From assembly GCF_036924595.1 (NCBI RefSeq), contig NZ_JAZHRV010000001.1, forward strand, positions 6,723,501 to 6,787,500: a stretch of 64,000 nt of DNA. The letters are read 5' to 3'. The notes below the pieces were generated by a model that ran no database searches, was not told where the DNA came from, and was given only the letters and a program-made list of their open reading frames with translations. Positions 44,961 to 53,496 of the stretch are shown piece by piece. A program made the translations under genes and the position numbers. Each line of letters begins with the position of its first letter. Positions within the stretch are counted from its first letter, which is position 1. Origin of the DNA: Bradyrhizobium algeriense (GTDB taxonomy: Bacteria > Pseudomonadota > Alphaproteobacteria > Rhizobiales > Xanthobacteraceae).

Positions 44961-45225
44961 CGGATGTGTGGTTGACAGCAGGCCGAATGGGCCACGGCGA
45001 AGAAAAACCTATCCCAATGTCCTGGCGATGGCACGCCTTGATGCAGCAATTCGGCGGCGGCTAGTCCTTTATTTCCTGCGAAGCGGTGCTCGGCTACAGT
45101 GCTCACTACCAAGCAGCGCATGACATGATGCCGACAACTGGATTTTGGTGCGCGCGCGATTTGCAGCAAGCAGCATTGTACAACCAGCGCGCAGGACGGA
45201 GTATGCCAATACATTCACGCGGCAG

Positions 45226-46817
45226 TTCGTAGGACCTCCTAGCTTTCGTCAAGGAGCTGGGCGTCCTTGAATGACGAGCGTAGCGCCGTGCTCGCCGCCG
45301 TCCAGGACGCTCCGCGCCGGCTACGCCGGTGCCGATGGCATCCTGGACAGCGTCTGCGCGCGTCGCTGTCGGGTTCGGCAGGTCGGGACGAAGGAATGGT
45401 CGCAAGCGGCCGAACCAAGGAATGAGGCTTACTGTTTGACGGAGATCTGCGAACTCCCGCGGTTGGCATCATACAGGGTCCGGCTCTTGAGGGTCGAGCA
45501 TAGAGCCGAGAGCAGGCGATCGCCCACGCTACGCAACGCACGTGCATGGCCGTGGCCGCGCTGCCGCAAGGCATCATAGCGGCGCCGCGCGGCAGCATCG
45601 TGCTGGATGGCAACGCGCGACCAATGATGAACGGCGGTCTGCAGCCTCCTGTTGCAGGCGTGGCGGCGGATCACGAAGCGTTGTTTGCCGCTTTGCCGCG
45701 TCACCGGAGCAACCCCTGCCAGCGCACGCAAGGCGTGATAATCTCGGGCCTGCAGCGGCTGCGCTGCCTCGGTGAGCAGTGTGGCGAGAACAATCCTGCC
45801 GATTCCCGGCCAGGAGCGAAGGATTGCCACGTCACACTGCTCACGGCTCTGCCCCGACGGGCTCTCCTCGTCCGGTGCCGCGAGCCCGGCGCAGAGGCCG
45901 TCCAGGGCGTTGTGGGCTTCCTTGATCTGCTGATTGACCAGGTGCATGCGCGCCGCGAGACTGCGGATATGCACGCAAGCGGCCTCCGTCGTGCCTGGGG
46001 CGACGAACAAGGCCGTCTTGCGCAAGGTCTGCAGCACGGTGGCGGCATCGAGACGCCGGATGCGGTGGTCCTTGAGGATGCGCGCAACCGTCTTCTCCGT
46101 TACCTTCGCGGCGGCGGCGGGGGTCGGCACCTTTTGCCACAGCGCCAGGAACCAGTCGTCCCCGACATCATCGGCTAGTTCGGTCGCCTGCGGATAGTAG
46201 CGCCACAGCTGCTGACGCAGACGATTGGCCAGACGCGTCCGTTCCTGCTGCAACTCGTCCACGAGGCGCGACCACTCGCGCAGCTCGATCACCACCGGAT
46301 TGTCGATCGCAAGCTGCCGGAAGGCTTTCCGATCGGTACGCAGTGAGTCTCCAAGGACAAGGGCGTCTCGGCTGTCATCCTTGGCGCCTGCGACTGTGAA
46401 GCGATCGCGGAAACGATCGAGCTGCTTGGGATTGATGGCAAAGACCACAAACCCGTGCTCGAGCAGCATCTCCACCACGGGACCATGCGGCATCTCGATC
46501 GCGACGGCGATCTGCCCCGGCGCAGCCCCGGTCTTCTGCAGCAACCAATCTCGCAGTTCCATCAGTCCGGCTCCGCCATGGGCGAACTCCCGCTCGCCCA
46601 TGCGTCCTCCTTCGCTATCAAGCAGGCAAACGCGGTGGCTCTGTGTTGCCCAATCGATCCCGACAAACCAACGCACATCCTCAACCATTACTGGACCTCC
46701 TCGCTTCTCAAAGCGGGCCCACTGCGATCCCGATCGATCCCTGTACTGGCGCTCTTGGCGCAAACCTCCTAGTGGATATTGATCGCAGCCGCTCCACCGG
46801 GGCGCAGGTCCTACGAA
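45226..46817 (-). mobile_element. IS110-family insertion sequence with 12-bp inverted ends
   Basis: About 1.59 kb. TTCGTAGGACCT at 45226-45237 and its reverse complement AGGTCCTACGAA at 46806-46817 flank a full IS110-type transposase gene, leaving about 190 bp noncoding on its 3' side and 117 bp on its 5' side. Subterminal inverted repeats are usual in the IS1111 branch of IS110, so the true ends may lie a few bases outside. By the IS110 model, one noncoding flank should encode the bridge RNA. No target duplication is expected for this family. Confidence 0.7.
45429..46688 (-). CDS. IS110-family transposase (DEDD recombinase)
   Basis: A 419-residue transposase, apparently intact. The N-terminal RuvC-like DEDD site is visible: Asp12 in FVGIDWATQSH, Glu65 in VAIEMPHGP, and Asp105/Asp108 in AKDDSRDAL. 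The C-terminal Transposase_20 domain has ILRSWPGIGRIVLATLLTEA and the serine motif APVTRQSGKQ, the serine expected to attack DNA. The ATG at 46688 has GGAGG upstream; the longer frame from 46763 is rejected. IS110 enzymes use a structured RNA from the element's noncoding end to choose target and donor. Confidence 0.93.
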   Translation of the reverse strand: MVEDVRWFVGIDWATQSHRVCLLDSEGGRMGEREFAHGGAGLMELRDWLLQKTGAAPGQIAVAIEMPHGPVVEMLLEHGFVVFAINPKQLDRFRDRFTVAGAKDDSRDALVLGDSLRTDRKAFRQLAIDNPVVIELREWSRLVDELQQERTRLANRLRQQLWRYYPQATELADDVGDDWFLALWQKVPTPAAAAKVTEKTVARILKDHRIRRLDAATVLQTLRKTALFVAPGTTEAACVHIRSLAARMHLVNQQIKEAHNALDGLCAGLAAPDEESPSGQSREQCDVAILRSWPGIGRIVLATLLTEAAQPLQARDYHALRALAGVAPVTRQSGKQRFVIRRHACNRRLQTAVHHWSRVAIQHDAAARRRYDALRQRGHGHARALRSVGDRLLSALCSTLKSRTLYDANRGSSQISVKQ

Positions 46818-46914
46818 GGTGGCTCATAGCACGGGTGGGTCAGGCAGCTCCCGGCAGATCGGCCCGTGCAGCCAGTCTACATCAACGACTGGTGCCGAAC
46901 GCCAGAAGGGTACA

Positions 46915-46988
46915 GGATGGGTAGAGCGTAGCGAAACCCATCAATCATTGCGCGGAGGCGCGATGGGTTCGCTTCGCTCTACCCATCC
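46915..46988. repeat. palindromic repeat, GGATGGGTAGAGCG type
   Basis: GGATGGGTAGAGCG at 46915-46928 is exactly mirrored by CGCTCTACCCATCC at 46975-46988, with CGAAACCCATC-type inner arms. It is a REP-like intergenic element between the IS110 insertion and the broken VOC gene. The remaining bases 46818-46914 hold nothing recognised. Confidence 0.8.
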
Positions 46989-47005
46989 TACGGCACTGCG
47001 CTTCG

Positions 47006-47418
47006 CTACCCCAACAACCCCTTCCCCGGCACATGATTGAGCTCCAGCCGGATGCCGTCGGGATCCTCGAACAAAATCGAATAGTAGCCCGGCGCCCACT
47101 GATCCTCGCGCGGCGCGGATGATTCTTTGCGCCAAGCGTCGTCAGAAAGCCGTGCAGTTCATCGATGTCGGCGCGTTCACGGGCACGGAAGCAGAGATGA
47201 TGCAAGCCGACACGCTTCTGCTCGAATGCCGCGCCTTCATGCTCGGCTGACGGCGCGCTGATGCCGACCGCGGTCCGGCCGCCGACGCAGTAGTAGGTCG
47301 TCTCGGTGTCGATCACCGGCGTCGGCCCGAGAAACGGCAGCAGCTTGCGATAAAAATCGCGGGAGCGTTCATAATTCGAGGCGGTGAGGAAAATATGTGC
47401 GATGCCGTTGACTTCCAT
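47006..47418 (-). pseudogene. VOC/glyoxalase-like gene with a single frameshift
   Basis: From the ATG at 47418 (ribosome site GGGGAGAGA) the frame reads MEVNGIAHIFLTASNYERSR and continues as a normal VOC domain to LHHLCFRARERADIDELHGF, LTTLGA. It then shifts: the family ending QWAPGYYSILFEDPDGIRLE to GKGLLG and TAG is found in another frame. The total span is 413 bases, one short of a multiple of three, so a one-base loss around 47130-47140 explains it. Intact length would be about 137 residues. A sequencing error or slippage cannot be excluded; otherwise a recent pseudogene beside the IS element. Confidence 0.8.
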
Positions 47419-47500
47419 TGTCTCTCCCCGCGTGGCAATCTCAGGTAGTGATGCCGTTGCCGGCGACCATACAGGAACAAGCGGGACGAAGAGCAGCGGT

Positions 47501-48289
47501 ATGACCCCTCCGGCATTGCGTAACAGCGCTGCGTTCCCGGCATTGGCCGCGTCACTTCTCGTGCTGGCGACCGCCGGACCGGCCGGCGCCGCCGGTTGCC
47601 TGCTTGAGCCGCAGGGCGAAGGCCGGGTCGCCACCGTGATTGATGCGCGCAGCCTTCGCCTCGAAGACGGCCGCGAGGTCCGTCTCGCCGGCATCGAGCG
47701 TGGTGGAACCGACAGGGTCAGCGGCAGGGCCGCATTGTCCGCCATCGCCGGCGGCCGCGAGGTGACGCTGCATGGCGACGACGACACGCCGGATCGCTAC
47801 GGCCGCCAGGGCGCCTTTGTGTTCGTGGCCGGCTCGGAACACTCGGTGCAAAGCGAGCTGCTGCGCCGCGGCGAGGCGTTGGTTTCGAGTGACACATCCG
47901 AAAAAAATTGCGCTGCAACACTGGCCGCTGCCGAGAACGCGGCGCGGGATGCCAAATTGGGCATGTGGGCTGAAACCACGGCCATAAAAAACGCGGAAAG
48001 TTCGGGCGATATTCTGTCCGCGATTGGGCACTTTTCGGTAGTCGAGGGCAGAGTTCTGTCCGTTCGGCAGGCGGGGGCGATTACCTACCTGAATTTCGGG
48101 CGGAACTGGACACGGGACTTCGCTGCGACTATTTCAAGGCGGATCATACCGGCGTTCGAGAGCGCCAACCTTGGACCTAAGTCGCTCGAAAATCGACGGA
48201 TTCGTGTCCGCGGCATTGTCTCGTCGCGGGGAGGACCACGGATCGAGCTGTTCCGGGTGGGGCAGGTTGAGGTGCTGGGCGGGAAATAA
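47501..48289 (+). CDS. secreted thermonuclease-like (SNase fold) protein
   Basis: A 262-residue protein with an N-terminal leader (FPALAASLLVLATAGPAGAA) and an SNase/TNase-like domain: EGRVATVIDARSLRLEDGRE, VRLAGIERGG (Arg-Leu-x-Gly-Ile motif), DTPDRYGRQGAFVFVA and LRRGEALVS. Some staphylococcal nuclease catalytic residues are not clearly conserved (ERGG replaces DTPE), so nuclease activity may be weak or lost. The second half (FSVVEGRVLSVRQAGAITYL) resembles an OB-like repeat. The ATG at 47501 gives the best leader; frames reach back to 47384. Confidence 0.8.
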   Translation: MTPPALRNSAAFPALAASLLVLATAGPAGAAGCLLEPQGEGRVATVIDARSLRLEDGREVRLAGIERGGTDRVSGRAALSAIAGGREVTLHGDDDTPDRYGRQGAFVFVAGSEHSVQSELLRRGEALVSSDTSEKNCAATLAAAENAARDAKLGMWAETTAIKNAESSGDILSAIGHFSVVEGRVLSVRQAGAITYLNFGRNWTRDFAATISRRIIPAFESANLGPKSLENRRIRVRGIVSSRGGPRIELFRVGQVEVLGGK

Positions 48290-48290
48290 C

Positions 48291-48333
48291 GCATGATCCG
48301 AAGGCTGGGCACCGGTTTTCGTTTGGATCAGGC
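48291..48333. repeat. GCATGATCC-type intergenic palindromic repeat
   Basis: GCATGATCC...GGATCAGGC, with TGATCC (48294-48299) mirrored by GGATCA (48325-48330) and a CACCGGTTTTCG core. This sequence type is a dispersed repeat in Nitrobacteraceae genomes (general knowledge). It overlaps the first codons of the longest M48 frame, implying that start is wrong. Confidence 0.65.
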
Positions 48334-48370
48334 GCAAAACAGGGATGAGATCGACGATCCTGGTCGGATC

Positions 48371-49876
48371 GTGGGTCCAGTGGCTGATTTGACGCATCGT
48401 GGAAAACGGCGCGAAGGAAACTCGGGCTGCCGCCTCTTGGCTGCGCCGGCGCTGTTGTGCGCCGCGCTCACGGTTGCCTCCTGTGGAAATCTCGGAAAAC
48501 TCGAGACCGCGGCGCCGACGGTAGCGGCGCCCAAGCCGAGCCGCGTCGTCGCGCAAACGCCGGCGAGCGAGCGCGAACATGAGCGCATTCTCGCCTCCTA
48601 TGGCGGCGCCTATGACGATCCGAAACTCGCGACCCTGATCGGCAAGACGGTCGACCGGCTGGTCGCGGCCTCCGACCGTCCCGAGCAGGCCTACCGGGTG
48701 ACCATCCTCAATTCCGGGGCCGTGAACGCCTTCGCGCTGCCGACCGGCCAGCTCTATGTGACGCGCGGGCTGGTGGCGCTCGCCAGCGATACCTCCGAAC
48801 TGTCCTCGGTGCTGAGCCACGAGATGGCGCATGTCATCGCAAAGCACGCCTCGATCCGGGAAGACCAGGCGCGGCAGGCTGCGGTCGTGACCCGTGTCGT
48901 CACCGACATGAGCAACGACCCCGATCTGACGGCGCTGGCGCTGGCGAAAACGAAACTGACGATGGCGAGCTTCTCTCGCGCGCAGGAATTCGAGGCCGAC
49001 GGCATCGGCGTCGGCATTGCGGCCCGTGCCCGTTTCGATCCCTATGGCGCGGCACGCTTCCTCGCCGCGATGGAACGCAATGCGGCGATGAAGGCTGGCA
49101 AGACCTCGCTGGATCCCCGCGCGCAGGACTTCCTGTCCTCGCATCCGGCAACCCCCGAGCGCGTGCAGAACGCGCAGGCCAGCGCCCGGCAATACACCTC
49201 GCCGCAGAACGCCGAGCGCGACCGCGAGACCTATCTCGCCGCGATCGACAACCTCGTCTACGGCGAGGATCCCAGCGAAGGTTTCGTGCGCGGCCGGCGC
49301 TTCCTGCATCCCAAGCTCGGCTTCACCTTCGCTGCGCCCGATACGTTTACGCTGGATAACACCGCGCAGGCCGTTATCGGGGTGCGCGAAGGCGGCACGC
49401 AGGCGATGCGCTTCGACGTGGTGCGCGTGCCGGCCGAACAGTCGCTTGCCGATTATCTCAATTCCGGCTGGATGGAAGGCGTCGACAAGGGCTCGACCGA
49501 AGACCTCATGATCAACGGTTTCCCGGTGGCTTCGGCTTCCGCGAACGGCGATCAATGGCAGTTCAAGGTCTTTGCGCTGCGCTACGGCAGCGATGTCTAC
49601 CGCTTCATCTTCGCCGCCAAGCAGCGCAACACCGAGAGCGAGCGCAATGCGCGCGAGACGGTGAATTCTTTCCGCCGCCTGACGCTCGAAGAAATCCAGG
49701 CCGCGCGCCCCCTGCGCATCAAGGTCATCACCGTGCAGCCCGGCGATACCGTCGAATCCCTCTCCCACCGCATGACCGGCGTCGACCGCCCGACCGAACG
49801 CTTCCGCATCCTCAACGGCCTCGACCAGCACGCCCAGGTCAAGCCAAGGGATCGCGTGAAGATCGTGGTGGATTGA
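48371..49876 (+). CDS. M48 family metalloprotease, probable lipoprotein with LysM-like end
   Basis: About 501 residues. The zinc site HEMAHVIAKH and downstream EFEADGIG (third ligand Glu) mark an M48/LoiP-BepA-type protease. A leader with lipobox (LCAALTVASC) places the mature enzyme on the periplasmic side of a membrane. The C-terminus (VQPGDTVESLSHRMTGVDRP...RFRILNGLD) resembles a LysM domain that binds peptidoglycan. The frame is open from 48293, but that part overlaps an intergenic repeat, so the GTG at 48371 is proposed; nearby GTG 48380 or TTG 48389 are alternatives. A role in envelope quality control is inferred. Confidence 0.9.
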   Translation: MGPVADLTHRGKRREGNSGCRLLAAPALLCAALTVASCGNLGKLETAAPTVAAPKPSRVVAQTPASEREHERILASYGGAYDDPKLATLIGKTVDRLVAASDRPEQAYRVTILNSGAVNAFALPTGQLYVTRGLVALASDTSELSSVLSHEMAHVIAKHASIREDQARQAAVVTRVVTDMSNDPDLTALALAKTKLTMASFSRAQEFEADGIGVGIAARARFDPYGAARFLAAMERNAAMKAGKTSLDPRAQDFLSSHPATPERVQNAQASARQYTSPQNAERDRETYLAAIDNLVYGEDPSEGFVRGRRFLHPKLGFTFAAPDTFTLDNTAQAVIGVREGGTQAMRFDVVRVPAEQSLADYLNSGWMEGVDKGSTEDLMINGFPVASASANGDQWQFKVFALRYGSDVYRFIFAAKQRNTESERNARETVNSFRRLTLEEIQAARPLRIKVITVQPGDTVESLSHRMTGVDRPTERFRILNGLDQHAQVKPRDRVKIVVD

Positions 49877-49897
49877 GGCGCGGGCACTCCGACAGAA

Positions 49898-49925
49898 CGT
49901 AGCCCGGTGGCTCATCCGGGCTACG
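49898..49925. repeat. hairpin CGTAGCCCGG...CCGGGCTACG
   Basis: CGTAGCCCGG (49898-49907), 8-nt loop, CCGGGCTACG (49916-49925) is a perfect 10-bp stem in the short convergent gap after the protease gene. It probably terminates transcription and belongs to a dispersed repeat class. Confidence 0.75.
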
Positions 49926-49964
49926 CATCTAAAGAAGCGAACATCAAATTCGCTACGGCCTCAC

Positions 49965-50351
49965 CTACTCGCTGCTTACACGCGCTCGCCACCGCGCCTC
50001 AAACGTATTGTCGGCGTCGACCATTCGCGCCTGTGCATCCATGGGGTCGCTACGTCTCTCTGCGGCGACAACCACGGGCGTAGCAGCGACAACGACGGGC
50101 CTCACATCGACCTTGGCTTGCGCGGGCGCCACAGCGGCCCACCGCAATGAGGATTTCGGGATCACGGCCTTGCCGGCGTACCAGCATTTTCGTCCGTCGA
50201 TGAGGCGCCAGGACCAATGCCCTCGTGCATTTGACGCCGGCTTGACGCTGCATTCTTTGATCTGCGCTTTCGCCTGCACAGTCGGCATGCCGATCGGCGC
50301 GAGAGCAGCAATGCAAGCGGCGAAAAAGACCAGCGGAATTTGAGTCTTCAT
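49965..50351 (-). CDS. small secreted protein of unknown function
   Basis: A 128-residue protein with a leader (TQIPLVFFAACIAALAPIGM, then PTVQA). The mature part has two Cys (IKECSVKPAS and GRKCWYAGK) around HWSWRLIDGRKCWYAGKAVI, a motif repeatedly seen in short exported proteins of this bacterial group. A Val/Ala-rich segment and an acidic tail follow. The ATG at 50351 is chosen for the leader; the frame extends upstream to 50537 without features. Function is not recognised. Confidence 0.75.
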   Translation of the reverse strand: MKTQIPLVFFAACIAALAPIGMPTVQAKAQIKECSVKPASNARGHWSWRLIDGRKCWYAGKAVIPKSSLRWAAVAPAQAKVDVRPVVVAATPVVVAAERRSDPMDAQARMVDADNTFEARWRARVSSE

Positions 50352-50946
50352 CGAACACCCCTGCGGTTCAATTGGATGTGAAATGCCAGACTCACTTTTA
50401 AATTTGGTCACAAGAGGCCGGAAATCTGACCACATTCCGAGAGAACGGCGGCGCGACAGGTTGAGGCGAAAGTTCCCGACCACTGCTGACGCAAGCGACT
50501 TGTCCGCCGCGGCACGCATGCGCGAAGTCGAAGACAATCCGGGCAGGTGAGCAAACCAGCATTCACATCGGCATTGTCAGGTCGCCGTCAGCCTCGGGTT
50601 CCAATTGCCCTGCCTCAAGTAGAGCGATAGCCAACAGCGAGATCGCGTCGAGTTCCATCGCGGAACCGGAAGTCGGCCCGCCTTTACTGCAAATGTACTC
50701 CGCAAAAATGACCGGAACGGATCGCGGGCTCAAACGTCGGCTTCCCAACAAAAAAGGAATCGCGGCAAAGGGATTGCAGCATGGAAAACTTTCTTCTTTT
50801 CATATTGTCGAGCAGTTGCTGCGTGCTGGTCGCGAGCGTCACGCTCCTGTTGCGGCCATTGGTGGGCCTGCCCTGACTTCGGCGGAACCGGCTCGTCCGC
50901 GCAAGCGGCGGCAGATATCGCGCGCCGTTCCTTGAAGTGACCGAAG
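50352..50946. other. 595-bp gap with two weak small open frames
   Basis: It holds the upstream region of the small secreted protein, a 62-codon minus frame (50563-50751) with no convincing ribosome site, and the 31-codon plus frame listed separately. No RNA, repeat or promoter is evident. Confidence 0.4.
50781..50876 (+). CDS. possible 31-residue single-helix membrane peptide
   Basis: ATG at 50781 preceded by AAAGGG encodes MENFLLFILSSSCCVLVASV followed by a Leu-rich end, a plausible single membrane helix with two adjacent cysteines. No homology is recognised and there is no context support. It is listed because very small hydrophobic proteins are easily missed. Confidence 0.25.
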   Translation: MENFLLFILSSSCCVLVASVTLLLRPLVGLP

Positions 50947-51642
50947 TTAAACTTGTCTAGACTGGGCGGCAGCCTCGCCAATCTTGCGCAACCACAACTC
51001 AAACCCACGTTCGGCGGGTTCCACACGCTGTTCGGCAAGCAAGGCGAAGCCGTCGAGTGCTTTGAGAAGCTCGTCGCGTTCATAGTAGGCGTAGAAGCGT
51101 CTACCTTGAAGAAGGGCTCTGGCCTCTGCGCCTCCAGGGTAGCGAGGCCCGAGAATCTCTTCATAACGTTCGCCTTGTCCCTCTTTCATGCTCACGTACA
51201 GCACCCCAGCTTTTGACAACAAAGATCTGCACGTCGTTACGCACCGCACGAACTCTGCTTTGGTGAGATGGTACAAGCAGCCACTGGCCCATATGCCGTC
51301 GAACGGCCCGCGAAGGTTCGCCATATCGCGGAAATCGAGCTTGAGATAAGTCCCCGAAGGATCTCGTTCTCGTGCAATTCGCAGCATAGCGTCGGACAGG
51401 TCGAATGAAGTGACCTGTAAGGCCAGGGATGCCAGGAACCGTGAGTCACGGCCATCCCCACAGCCTGGGACGACAACATGGGCTCCCGGCAGAAAGGCCG
51501 CGAAACGCCGCATTGATTCTTCCTTCCAGGCGCGAAGCCCAGGCGTCGCAGTCACGTGGTAGTGCTCAGCGATTCTGTTGTACGTCTCCATGTTCTGCGT
51601 CACGTGGTCAACGGCGGTCTCTTTGCTCACATGCTCACCCAC
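50947..51642 (-). CDS. class I SAM-dependent methyltransferase
   Basis: A 231-residue Rossmann methyltransferase. The SAM motif is VVVPGCGDGRDSRFLASLAL, with motif II QVTSFDLSDAMLRIARERD and acidic LDFRDMANLRGPFDGIWASG. The N-terminal NRIAEHYHVTATPGLRAWKE is common in small-molecule methyltransferases. The start is a GTG at 51642; a second GTG (VSKET) 12 bases in is equally possible. The substrate is unknown. Neighbour upstream is an IS66 remnant, so the gene may have been brought in or cut off from its operon. Confidence 0.88.
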   Translation of the reverse strand: MGEHVSKETAVDHVTQNMETYNRIAEHYHVTATPGLRAWKEESMRRFAAFLPGAHVVVPGCGDGRDSRFLASLALQVTSFDLSDAMLRIARERDPSGTYLKLDFRDMANLRGPFDGIWASGCLYHLTKAEFVRCVTTCRSLLSKAGVLYVSMKEGQGERYEEILGPRYPGGAEARALLQGRRFYAYYERDELLKALDGFALLAEQRVEPAERGFELWLRKIGEAAAQSRQV

Positions 51643-51785
51643 AGGATATGACTTGGATCTCAGCCATTATAGTTGCTCCTCAGACAATCGTCGCGGGCTG
51701 GCACGGTGTCTGTCGGCAGCAGCTATTTGGTCGATGTGCATGGCCGGATGATCCGCATGTGTACCCCGCGGCGGCCCCGGCTAAG

Positions 51786-52137
51786 TTACATTGGACGGAT
51801 GGCTGACTGCGCTTATGCAGCGTGGACGGCGTTCTGAAGAAGCCAGGTTCCACGGCCAGAGGTCGTGAACGCGCTTGAGGGGGGATCCAGCAGGCGAGCC
51901 AGCACGTCAGCGAGCCAAGTCTGTGGATTGATGTCGTTGAGCTTGGCTGTGGCGATAGGGGTGTACATGATTGCGGCGCGGCGGCCGCCCTCGTCGGAGC
52001 CAGCGCCGCAACTTGGCGCGGCGCCTGCAAGCCCTCCACGACAATCTTGAGCTTCTCATCTCCGGACCAGCGACGCCGCCGAACATCTCGACCGCCTCAG
52101 GCCGCCCGACTTGGGCACTGCGCTTATCACCGTCCAT
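51786..52137 (-). mobile_element. IS66-family remnant with internal deletion
   Basis: Minus strand, from the ATG at 52137. A TnpA-like start leads to RRRRWSGDEKLKIVVEGLQA, PRQVAALA, the IS66 OrfA HTH region. Near 51996 this joins in another frame to GSDEGGRRAAIMYTPIATAK and LNDINPQTWLADVLARLLD, the C-terminus of the IS66 TnpC transposase; a later frameshift in a C-run precedes KRVHDLWPWNL. Thus about 350 bases retain both ends of an IS66 gene set while the middle (rest of tnpA, tnpB and most of tnpC) is missing. No ends were confidently mapped. Confidence 0.75.
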
Positions 52138-52237
52138 AAGGACAGTTCTCAATACCGTGCCTTACCTGCGAGGCGGCCTCCACCGATTGGATGTGTTGAG
52201 AGCCCGCCCCTCCCGCGGTTTCTCCCGCAACGCAAAC

Positions 52238-52266
52238 AAAAAGCCCGGTCTTTCGACCGGGCTTTT
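52238..52266 (-). terminator. rho-independent terminator of carD
   Basis: On the minus strand: AAAAGCCCGGTC, loop GAAA, GACCGGGCTTTT followed by T-rich TGTTTG. A 12-bp perfect stem (52239-52250 with 52255-52266) starts about 22 bases after the carD stop. Confidence 0.92.
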
Positions 52267-52287
52267 ATCTCAATCCGTCGAACCCTT

Positions 52288-53082
52288 TCAGGCGGCTTCG
52301 TCCGCTACGGCAGCGTCGTCGCCGTCAGCCTCGACATCGGCCTCGTCGGCTTCGCCGTCAGCCTCGGTCGCTTCAGCCTTGGCGCCGCGGCGCGGGCTCT
52401 TGGCGAGCTGGCTTTCGATTTCCTTCACCGCTTCGGTCTCCGTCGAATGCTGGACGACGGCGATTTCGCGCGACAGGCGATCGAGGGCTGCTTCATACAG
52501 CTGGCGTTCGCTGTAGGACTGCTCGGGCTGCGATTCCGAACGGTAGAGATCGCGGACCACTTCGGCGATCGCGACGATGTCGCCCGAATTGATCTTCGCT
52601 TCGTATTCCTGCGCCCGGCGCGACCACATGGTCCGCTTGACGCGCGCACGGCCCTTGAGCGTCTCCAGCGCCTTCTTGACCAGCGCCGGCTCGGACAGCT
52701 TGCGCATGCCGACATTGGCGACCTTGGCGGTCGGCACGCGGAGCGTCATCTTGTCCTTCATGAAATTGATCACGAACAGCTCGAGCTTGGCGCCCGCGAT
52801 CTCCTGCTCCTCGATGGCCAGGATCTGGCCGACGCCGTGGGCGGGATAGACCACGAATTCATTGGCCTTGAAGCCCTGACGCTGGGTCACGACCTTCTTC
52901 GGCTCCTCGACGCGCGGCGCGGCGGCGGCAGCCGGCTTGGCGGGAGCCTTCGGCGCAGCAATGGCGGCCTTCGGGGGCGCAGCCTTCACAGGGGTCTTCA
53001 CAGGAGCTTTGGCAGCAACTTTGGACGCAGGGGTCTTCGAACCCGCCGCTTTCGCGACAGTCTTGGCAGTCTTTTCTGGCAT
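52288..53082 (-). CDS. carD: CarD/CdnL family RNA-polymerase-binding regulator
   Basis: A 264-residue protein. The CarD core at about residues 75-230 has FKANEFVVYPAHGVGQILAI, INFMKDKMTLRVPTAKVANV, and MWSRRAQEYEAKINSGDIVA. It binds the RNA polymerase beta subunit and stabilises promoter opening at housekeeping genes. An unusual Lys/Ala/Pro-rich N-terminal extension precedes the core, and an acidic Glu/Ala/Asp tail follows. The ATG at 53082 is used; a GTG at 53235 would add 51 more Lys-rich residues, and both lie downstream of the promoter at 53334-53361. The longest frame from 53361 overlaps the promoter and is rejected. Confidence 0.93.
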   Translation of the reverse strand: MPEKTAKTVAKAAGSKTPASKVAAKAPVKTPVKAAPPKAAIAAPKAPAKPAAAAAPRVEEPKKVVTQRQGFKANEFVVYPAHGVGQILAIEEQEIAGAKLELFVINFMKDKMTLRVPTAKVANVGMRKLSEPALVKKALETLKGRARVKRTMWSRRAQEYEAKINSGDIVAIAEVVRDLYRSESQPEQSYSERQLYEAALDRLSREIAVVQHSTETEAVKEIESQLAKSPRRGAKAEATEADGEADEADVEADGDDAAVADEAA

Positions 53083-53333
53083 TGCGCTTCTTTTGTTCTT
53101 TGAGGACTTTGTGGCCGCAACCTTCCTTGCGACCTTTACAGTCGCCTTGGCACGGCCTTTGGTTGCGCTGCGGCTGGCCGGAGCGGCTTTTTTCGTGGTC
53201 TTGGAAGCACTCTTTTTACGCGTTTTCTGTGACACAGCCTGCGCGCGGAACTGCCACGCCCCTGTTCGATGTTTTACGGGAACCCACCGGGGCCACAAGC
53301 TACACATGGCCAGGATCGGCTTGTAATGTGCCC

Positions 53334-53361
53334 AATATAGCACATTTTCCGCAAAAATCAA
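53334..53361 (-). promoter_or_regulatory. probable sigma-70 promoter of carD
   Basis: Minus strand: TTGATT (53361-53356), 16-bp spacer, TATATT (53339-53334). It places the transcript start near 53327, upstream of both candidate carD starts. The rest of 53083-53333 would be leader. Confidence 0.55.
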
Positions 53362-53458
53362 TGATTTACGCCGGGTTCCGGGCCTTTACGGGGCCGTATC
53401 CGCCATAAGTCCAATAACAGGGTTAAATCAGCAACGCTGGTTCGGTTCAGATTGGGGG

Positions 53459-53480
53459 CGAAAACAGGCTCAACGAGCCC
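53459..53480 (-). terminator. short hairpin after fdxA
   Basis: Minus strand GGGCTC, loop GTT, GAGCCT, then GTTTTCG, 17 bases after the fdxA stop. The stem is only 6 bp and the T-run is short, so termination is plausible but not strong. Confidence 0.5.
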
Positions 53481-53496
53481 TTAACTTATCCACAGC

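Noticed and set aside
48134..49915. 593-codon minus frame opposite the M48 protease
   Set aside because: The plus strand has the HExxH protease with a lipobox; the minus frame is His/Arg-rich with no motif.
50563..50751. 62-codon minus frame as a gene
   Set aside because: There is no ribosome site near its possible starts, no recognised domain and no context support.
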